The notes beneath the pieces were generated by a model. That model was not told where the DNA came from. It worked only from the letters and a program-made list of their open reading frames with translations, and did not search any database. This document shows positions 60,127 to 64,000 of a DNA stretch of 64,000 bases, piece by piece (the first letter of the stretch is position 1; each line of letters begins with the position of its first letter). The translations under genes were made by a program, and so were the position numbers. This stretch comes from JBLWXV01 sp048267245 (GTDB taxonomy: Bacteria; Bdellovibrionota; Bacteriovoracia; Bacteriovoracales; Bacteriovoracaceae). Location of the stretch: contig JBLWXV010000002.1 in the NCBI GenBank assembly GCA_048267245.1, positions 558,001 through 622,000 on the forward strand. The letters run 5' to 3'.

Positions 60127-60283
60127 CGAGTTGCCCTCTATTCTAGTGAAGAGTTGCGGTTGTGTTCATACACACTGTTTCATATTTATGTGCAAAGCGT
60201 GTCACTCGATGAAAAACGTCGGACTTTGCGGGCGTGTAAAGATTGTAAGCTATAGAAATATAAAGATTGTGATATAACTTCTC

Positions 60284-61600
60284 ATGCAACAAAATTCTCA
60301 AAAACTTCCGCTCGCCCTTCATCACCGAGGAATTTACTACGGTTATATTGTCCTCATTGTCGGCACATTTGGTGTCGTGATGAGTGTTCCAGGCCAGACG
60401 ATGGGTGTGAGTGTGTACACCGACTACTTGATCGAAGCCTTAGGCGTAAATCGTGTAAACCTTTCGATGATGTATATGTTTGGGACTTTGAGTTCAGCTT
60501 TAATCCTGCCCTGTGCTGGGCGCCTACTTGATCAATTGGGCGCACGCTTTTTAGGAGTGCTGGCCTGTTGTGGTCTAGCCTTTTCGTTGACGATGCTCTC
60601 TCTCTCTCCTTCCATTGTTGAATTACTGTCCAAATTTATAAATATAGAACCTCGTTTTATCGCACTCTTTACTTGCTATCTCTGTTTTTTGGGAATTCGC
60701 CATTTTGGTCAAGGACAATTAACTATGGCCTCTCGGACTATGATGGGGCGATGGTTTGAGAAGAAGCGCGGTCTAATGCTTGGGCTTAGTGGAACTTTTG
60801 TTGCCTTTGGTTTTGGGGGAGCTCCGGTATTTCTCACTTGGCTTATTTCCGAGTTTAAGTGGCAGAGCTCACTTGTGGCCTTATCTGTGATGGCGCTTGT
60901 GATGGGTTTAATTGCGCTGTTGTTCTTTAGAAGTTCACCTGAGTCCTGCGGTCTAGAGGTTGATGGCGGATTATTAGGCCAGTTTGATAAAGAGGGAGCA
61001 TCAGTAAAGGCCATAGATAACTCTTTGAGTGCTGCTCAAGCCAAATCGACATTCACCTTTTGGATCTACAATTTAGGAATGGTTGCCCAGGCCCTGCTTG
61101 TGACCGCACTTACTTTTCATCTTGGAGATATAGGTAAGATGGCCGGCATTGGGTCAGTGCAGGCATTTTCTGTATTTATTCCCGTTAGTATTGTTGCCAC
61201 GACTACCGAGTTAATCAGTGGGCATCTCAGCGATCGTATAAAGCTTAAGTATCTTCTCGCGGTTATGCAGTGTGGTTTGTGTCTGGGCTTAGTTGGTCTC
61301 AATCATATTGAGCAGAGTTATGGATACTGGATGATGGCCGTTGGGCTCGGTTTTTCAGGTGGGATTTTCTCCCTTCTTATGAGTGCAGCATGGCCAAAGC
61401 TCTTTGGTCGCACTTATCTCGGAGCAATTATGGGGGTGACGACTGCATGGATGGTAGGTGGAAGTGCTCTTGGCCCTTATCTCTATAGCCTTGGTAAATC
61501 CTTCTCTGGAAGTTATGAATTGATCATCTACTTAAGTATGATTCTTCCTTTTAGTGTTTTTATTCTCTCCTTCTTTGCCAATCCTCCGGCGCGGGAATGA
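60284..61600 (+). CDS. MFS transporter (OFA/monocarboxylate-porter-like)
   Basis: A 438-residue protein with about 12 membrane helices. Typical MFS loops are GRLLDQLGARFLG after helix 2 and GHLSDRIKLKYLL after helix 8. The opening HHRGIYYGYIVLIVGTFG and the MGRWFEKKRGLMLGLSG segment resemble the oxalate/formate antiporter and monocarboxylate porter branch. The substrate is unknown, probably a small organic anion. No good Shine-Dalgarno sequence precedes the ATG. It stands alone, divergent from the fructosamine-kinase-like gene. Confidence 0.83.
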   Translation: MQQNSQKLPLALHHRGIYYGYIVLIVGTFGVVMSVPGQTMGVSVYTDYLIEALGVNRVNLSMMYMFGTLSSALILPCAGRLLDQLGARFLGVLACCGLAFSLTMLSLSPSIVELLSKFINIEPRFIALFTCYLCFLGIRHFGQGQLTMASRTMMGRWFEKKRGLMLGLSGTFVAFGFGGAPVFLTWLISEFKWQSSLVALSVMALVMGLIALLFFRSSPESCGLEVDGGLLGQFDKEGASVKAIDNSLSAAQAKSTFTFWIYNLGMVAQALLVTALTFHLGDIGKMAGIGSVQAFSVFIPVSIVATTTELISGHLSDRIKLKYLLAVMQCGLCLGLVGLNHIEQSYGYWMMAVGLGFSGGIFSLLMSAAWPKLFGRTYLGAIMGVTTAWMVGGSALGPYLYSLGKSFSGSYELIIYLSMILPFSVFILSFFANPPARE

Positions 61601-61625
61601 AGTTAAACTTAATAAAGAATAATCG

Positions 61626-61640
61626 AATTACAGCTAGTTA
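61626..61640 (+). repeat. 15-bp direct repeat, left copy
   Basis: AATTACAGCTAGTTA, identical to the copy at 62227-62241. The two copies bracket the six-cysteine secreted protein gene and its upstream region, 601 bases apart. Confidence 0.7.
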
Positions 61641-61654
61641 ACTGTTTCAGTTGA

Positions 61655-61693
61655 GACATGTCCTGCTTGAAAAATTTGAATTTCAGACATGTC
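61655..61693. promoter_or_regulatory. paired GACATGTC palindromes upstream of six-Cys gene
   Basis: GACATGTC occurs at 61655-61662 and 61686-61693, the second within the 12-bp palindrome CAGACATGTCTG; a third partial copy (ATGTCTGC) follows at about 61701. The spacing (31) and the spacer resemble those of the pair at 7020-7057. They lie 119-157 bases before the ATG, where an operator could act. Further down, ATCTGC (61771-61776) / GCAGAT (61786-61791) can form a small leader hairpin. Confidence 0.45.
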
Positions 61694-61811
61694 TGCGAAA
61701 ATGTCTGCTTAAAAGTGATTTTTTTGTCCTATCGATTTGGTCCGAGTAAAACCCTCTCAACAACAAATACATCTGCTGCTTAAACGCAGATAAATTATTT
61801 TGGAGGATACT

Positions 61812-62228
61812 ATGAAAGGTCTTATTCTTGCTATTGCCCTTATGGCTTCTGCTGCTGCTACTGCTGGTGTTTCTGGTGACAAGATTCACTTCCAATCAAT
61901 CTCTACTTGGGTTTCTGCTGTATACAGCAAGTCACTTTGTCTTAACGGTGACACTTATGAAGCTCTTGTTAACAAGTGTGTTCAGTACAGAAATGCTGGT
62001 GACGGCGACAGAATCTGTACAAGAAGCGTAAAAGCTAAAGCTTTCCAACCAATGAACTCAACTCGTAAAGTTTGTGCTCGTTGGACAGGTCGTGATGACA
62101 GCAACTGTGTTGAATACAAAATCGTTCCTTACGTTCAAAAGCGTGTTCGCACTGTAACTTTCACACGTGACAACGATTCTGATACTCCGTACAGAACTCA
62201 AAAAGTTGTTATTCCTAACTGTCAATAA
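61812..62228 (+). CDS. secreted six-cysteine protein, probably highly expressed
   Basis: The start is the ATG at 61812 (TGGAGGA upstream); 138 residues with a signal peptide (to about ATAG). I do not recognise the family. Six Cys residues are spread over the mature part, the last in the C-terminal CQ. Codon use is strikingly uniform: Ala almost always GCT, Gly GGT, Arg CGT, Val GTT, Leu CTT, which differs from nearly all its neighbours and is the usual mark of very high expression. A paralogue with ordinary codon use lies at 63126, sharing HFQ, STWV, VYSK.LC, QPM.ST.K.C and the CQ end. It is followed by a hairpin terminator. Confidence 0.7.
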   Translation: MKGLILAIALMASAAATAGVSGDKIHFQSISTWVSAVYSKSLCLNGDTYEALVNKCVQYRNAGDGDRICTRSVKAKAFQPMNSTRKVCARWTGRDDSNCVEYKIVPYVQKRVRTVTFTRDNDSDTPYRTQKVVIPNCQ

Positions 62229-62241
62229 TTACAGCTAGTTA
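62227..62241 (+). repeat. 15-bp direct repeat, right copy
   Basis: AATTACAGCTAGTTA, starting in the stop codon of the six-cysteine gene; identical to 61626-61640. Confidence 0.7.
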
Positions 62242-62248
62242 GATATCC

Positions 62249-62280
62249 TCATGAGGGAGGGTAACCTCTCTCCCTCATGA
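62249..62280 (+). terminator. hairpin terminator of the six-Cys gene
   Basis: TCATGAGGGAG (62249-62259) and CTCCCTCATGA (62270-62280) form a perfect 11-bp stem with a 10-base loop, followed by AGATTTTA. It lies 20 bases after the stop codon. The U-tract is short. Confidence 0.7.
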
Positions 62281-62328
62281 AGATTTTACAACAAAAATTG
62301 ATTCTTTCTCCAGATAGACTATGTTTAC

Positions 62329-63129
62329 ATGATGGATACTATAACCCCCCAAACTGGAAGCCCCAAAGCTGCACCGGTGTCCCTAGATCTCGTCGATCAA
62401 GTGGCATTTGATCTAGCAGAATACTTAGGTCGCTTCCCCAATAAGAGCTTCGCCGTTAGGGTGCTGGCAAAAGAGTGCGGGTTAAGTGAGAAGACCATCA
62501 AAAGGCTCTTAAAGAGCGAAAACAAACCGACCTACCAAACGATTTTTAAACTCTACTCAATCTTCTTTGAAGAGAATGAATACGAGGCGCTTCTGAGTAA
62601 GTGCCCTGACGTCGTGAGAGAGTACATTAAAGACTACACTCCGATTGAAGCGACAAGTTCGACAGAGCAAAATAACCAGCTACTCGATCTACTTCGCAAA
62701 GAGCCTCTGTTTGCAGAACTCATGGTTCTCGCAGGGACTGGGCCACTTCACGTGAGTGCAATTGGCTATCGCTACGGACAGTATGGGCTTGAAGTGTTGG
62801 AGCGACTTGAAAAGGCTGAAGTCTTAATAAAAGTCACCAAAGATACTTATTCAGTATCCTCGAAGCTTCCAAACTTTGATGGACATGCTCTCAAATTCTT
62901 GGGTGAGTACTTCGTGCATCGATTCTCAAAGCCAAGTGAGTTAATGAGTGAGAATACAATCTCCTTTTACGCCGAAGGGCTTAGTGAAGAGGGATTAAAA
63001 GAATGGCTCGCGGTTGATACCGAAGCCTTTTATAAGAAATTAGAGATTGCAAAAAAACCGCAGTTCAAAGGATCGACACCTGTCTTTACCTTCACTGCCA
63101 CGGATACAATTCAAAGGGAATCGAAATGA
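62329..63129 (+). CDS. HTH-containing probable transcriptional regulator
   Basis: A 266-residue cytoplasmic protein. Residues about 40-90 form an XRE-like helix-turn-helix (FAVRVLAKECGLSEKTIKRL, then SENKPTYQTIFKLYSIFF). A middle part at about 125-180 (GPLHVSAIGYRYGQYGLEVL, then LEKAEVLI) looks like a winged-helix or receiver-less dimer domain. I cannot name the family. It lies between the two paralogous six-cysteine genes and its stop overlaps the start of the second (ATGA), so it is coupled to that one and probably controls one or both. The paired GACATGTC site is a candidate target. No strong Shine-Dalgarno sequence precedes its ATG. Confidence 0.62.
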   Translation: MMDTITPQTGSPKAAPVSLDLVDQVAFDLAEYLGRFPNKSFAVRVLAKECGLSEKTIKRLLKSENKPTYQTIFKLYSIFFEENEYEALLSKCPDVVREYIKDYTPIEATSSTEQNNQLLDLLRKEPLFAELMVLAGTGPLHVSAIGYRYGQYGLEVLERLEKAEVLIKVTKDTYSVSSKLPNFDGHALKFLGEYFVHRFSKPSELMSENTISFYAEGLSEEGLKEWLAVDTEAFYKKLEIAKKPQFKGSTPVFTFTATDTIQRESK

Positions 63130-63524
63130 AGAGCTTAATGCTTGCAGCTATCATGGGACTCGGAAGCGCCCACGCCGGTATCGGTGGTATCTCTGGTGGT
63201 CATGTTCACTTCCAACGTGAAAGTACATGGGTGAATCCAGTTTACAGTAAGACTCTTTGCTTTGACGGTGAAGACTTCCACGCAAAAATTAAAAAGTGTG
63301 CGAAGTATGGCGGCCGAGATGATAATAACTGTGAACGTTTTGAAGTCATCGATGCGGTTCAGCCAATGGTGAGTACTAAGAAAATCTGTAAAAGGGACAC
63401 GGACTCTCAATGCCTCGAATGGCAAGAGCTTCCCTATATTCAAAACCCGAACCGGTACTTTGATTTTTATAATGATGATCGCTTTGTTAAGCGCACGAAA
63501 TTCAAAGTAAAATCCTGTCAGTAG
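63126..63524 (+). CDS. secreted six-cysteine protein, paralogue of the 61812 gene
   Basis: A 132-residue protein with a signal peptide (MKSLMLAAIMGLGSAHA). It shares with the 61812 product the order HFQ, STWV, VYSK, LC, then Cys residues at similar intervals, QPMVSTKKIC, PYIQ and a final CQ. Codon use is ordinary (mixed GCG, GCC, CGA), so it is probably expressed less. It is coupled to the HTH gene (4-base overlap). Function unknown; the six Cys residues point to three disulphides in the periplasm or medium. It ends with a small hairpin. Confidence 0.68.
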   Translation: MKSLMLAAIMGLGSAHAGIGGISGGHVHFQRESTWVNPVYSKTLCFDGEDFHAKIKKCAKYGGRDDNNCERFEVIDAVQPMVSTKKICKRDTDSQCLEWQELPYIQNPNRYFDFYNDDRFVKRTKFKVKSCQ

Positions 63525-63529
63525 TTATT

Positions 63530-63550
63530 GACCGAGTATTGTGCTCGGTC
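63530..63550 (+). terminator. short hairpin, possible terminator
   Basis: GACCGAG (63530-63536) and CTCGGTC (63544-63550) with a 7-base loop, followed by TCTAAGCTTT. Position after the stop codon fits a terminator; the U-tract is weak. Confidence 0.5.
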
Positions 63551-63564
63551 TCTAAGCTTTGACC

Positions 63565-63610
63565 TCATAAACTCCGAAAAGATAGAGACATCAATTTTCG
63601 GAGTTTATGA
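63565..63610 (+). promoter_or_regulatory. 16-bp perfect hairpin covering ribosome site and start codon
   Basis: TCATAAACTCCGAAAA (63565-63580) and TTTTCGGAGTTTATGA (63595-63610) are perfectly complementary, with a 14-base loop. The right arm contains the GGAG ribosome site and the ATG of the last gene. If transcription begins upstream, translation would be blocked until the stem opens. Confidence 0.7.
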
Positions 63611-64000
63611 AGAAATTTTCCTTAGTTCTATTTACTTTAAGCCTGCTTAGCCTCTTTGCTGTAGCTAAGATGCCCACTGATGTTTCCGAAAGACTTGGAA
63701 GTAGGTGGCAGAGACAGTCGCTCTTTTTTGGAGTGAACGAAGCGTGGAAATTAAAGGCCAATGGTAAAGTACAAGTGACTTACTTGGCCCGAGATCAATA
63801 TCGTCCATTTGTCCTATCGGAATTTCCGTTTGAGAAATATCCTGAATATTTAACTCAGTTGCGAGCGACAGGACTTAAAGTCGCGGGCATCACAGATTGG
63901 AAAATTGAGAGCTACGAATATAAGAAAACTCCGAGTGAAGGAATTCTGATAAAGGTGAGTGGAACCTATCAAAGAAGAGAGCAGGAGGTTCACTTTACTG
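63607..64000 (+). CDS. exported protein, 3' partial, unknown function
   Basis: The frame opens at ATG 63607 with CGGAG just upstream and runs off the window (131 codons visible). It begins with a signal peptide (MKKFSLVLFTLSLLSLFAVA). The visible mature part is soluble, rich in aromatic and basic residues (SRWQRQSLFFGVNEAW, VTYLARDQYRPFVL), with no Cys. No family is recognised. Both the ribosome site and the start codon lie in the right arm of a 16-bp perfect inverted repeat, so its translation is probably regulated by RNA structure. Confidence 0.65.
   Translation, partial: MKKFSLVLFTLSLLSLFAVAKMPTDVSERLGSRWQRQSLFFGVNEAWKLKANGKVQVTYLARDQYRPFVLSEFPFEKYPEYLTQLRATGLKVAGITDWKIESYEYKKTPSEGILIKVSGTYQRREQEVHFT

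Noticed and set aside
60161..60174. TGTGT-TCAT-ACACA before the fructosamine-kinase-like and MFS genes, as a fourth stress operator.
   Set aside because: The half-site spacing is wrong and the -35/-10 boxes at fixed distance are absent.
1..64000. CRISPR arrays, tRNA or rRNA genes, insertion sequences, prophage.
   Set aside because: I saw no regular spaced repeats, no cloverleaf or rRNA-like stretch, and no transposase, integrase or phage structural gene among the readable frames. A tRNA scan and repeat search would be decisive.

Overview
The window looks like chromosomal DNA of a Gram-negative predatory or near-predatory delta-type bacterium, most likely Bdellovibrionota (Bacteriovorax/Peredibacter-like). 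This is an inference from gene content, not a database result. The pointers are moderate-to-low GC, dense two-component and phosphorelay genes, many secreted hydrolases (lipases, zinc proteases, lysozyme-like and polysaccharide-lyase proteins), many lipoproteins and relaxed lipoboxes. I see no rRNA, tRNA, CRISPR array, insertion sequence or prophage. Genes are packed tightly; seven convergent pairs overlap at their 3' ends.

Layout: 1-7 kb has a partial exonuclease/GIY-YIG nuclease, two secreted alpha/beta hydrolases and a coupled pair of large unknown secreted proteins. 7.4-13 kb is a signalling block: a PAS kinase, CheC-like protein and receiver operon, a lone receiver, a CHASE3 hybrid kinase and a divergent receiver. 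13-21 kb is a seven-gene envelope operon: a DUF1588-like cytochrome, a Tat-exported DUF1501-like protein, two lipoproteins with odd lipoboxes, an LspA paralogue with a HAMP-like tail, a haem-motif outer-membrane protein and a TPR/barrel protein. A monohaem lipoprotein and a YceI protein face it. 22-27.7 kb is a lipid-modification operon (FAD oxidase, DUF1365, CFA-synthase-like, chalcone-isomerase-like, DUF3833, DUF2878-SDR fusion) of the kind found in light/singlet-oxygen regulons elsewhere. 27.6-36 kb holds LysR/dioxygenase and HxlR/QorB divergent pairs, a GH25 lipoprotein, MscS, an AsmA-like protein, a small-molecule kinase and a glutaredoxin-MauE fusion. 36-43 kb holds two secreted zincins, Dps, a PhoB-type regulator, an HPt protein, a DUF1328 protein, a coiled-coil protein and a polysaccharide lyase. 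42-52 kb holds RadD, a PilJ-type hybrid kinase, a cupin, a lytic-transglycosylase-like protein, a possible clan CD cysteine peptidase, a BaiN-like flavoprotein and a 3D-domain lipoprotein. 52-58.4 kb is a CusCBA-type metal efflux operon. 58.4-64 kb holds a quinone reductase, a fructosamine-kinase-like protein, an MFS transporter and a locus of two paralogous six-cysteine secreted proteins around an HTH protein.

Most interesting signals: (1) mscS, dps and the DUF1328 gene share one promoter architecture (TGTGTA-N6-TACACA operator, a -35-like and a -10-like box at constant spacing, constant distance to the ATG). (2) The cytochrome/Tat/lipoprotein operon carries its own divergent LspA. (3) A 16-bp perfect hairpin covers the Shine-Dalgarno sequence and start codon of the last gene. 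(4) The six-cysteine protein locus has strong codon bias in one copy, 15-bp flanking repeats and a paired GACATGTC element that recurs upstream of a secreted lipase.
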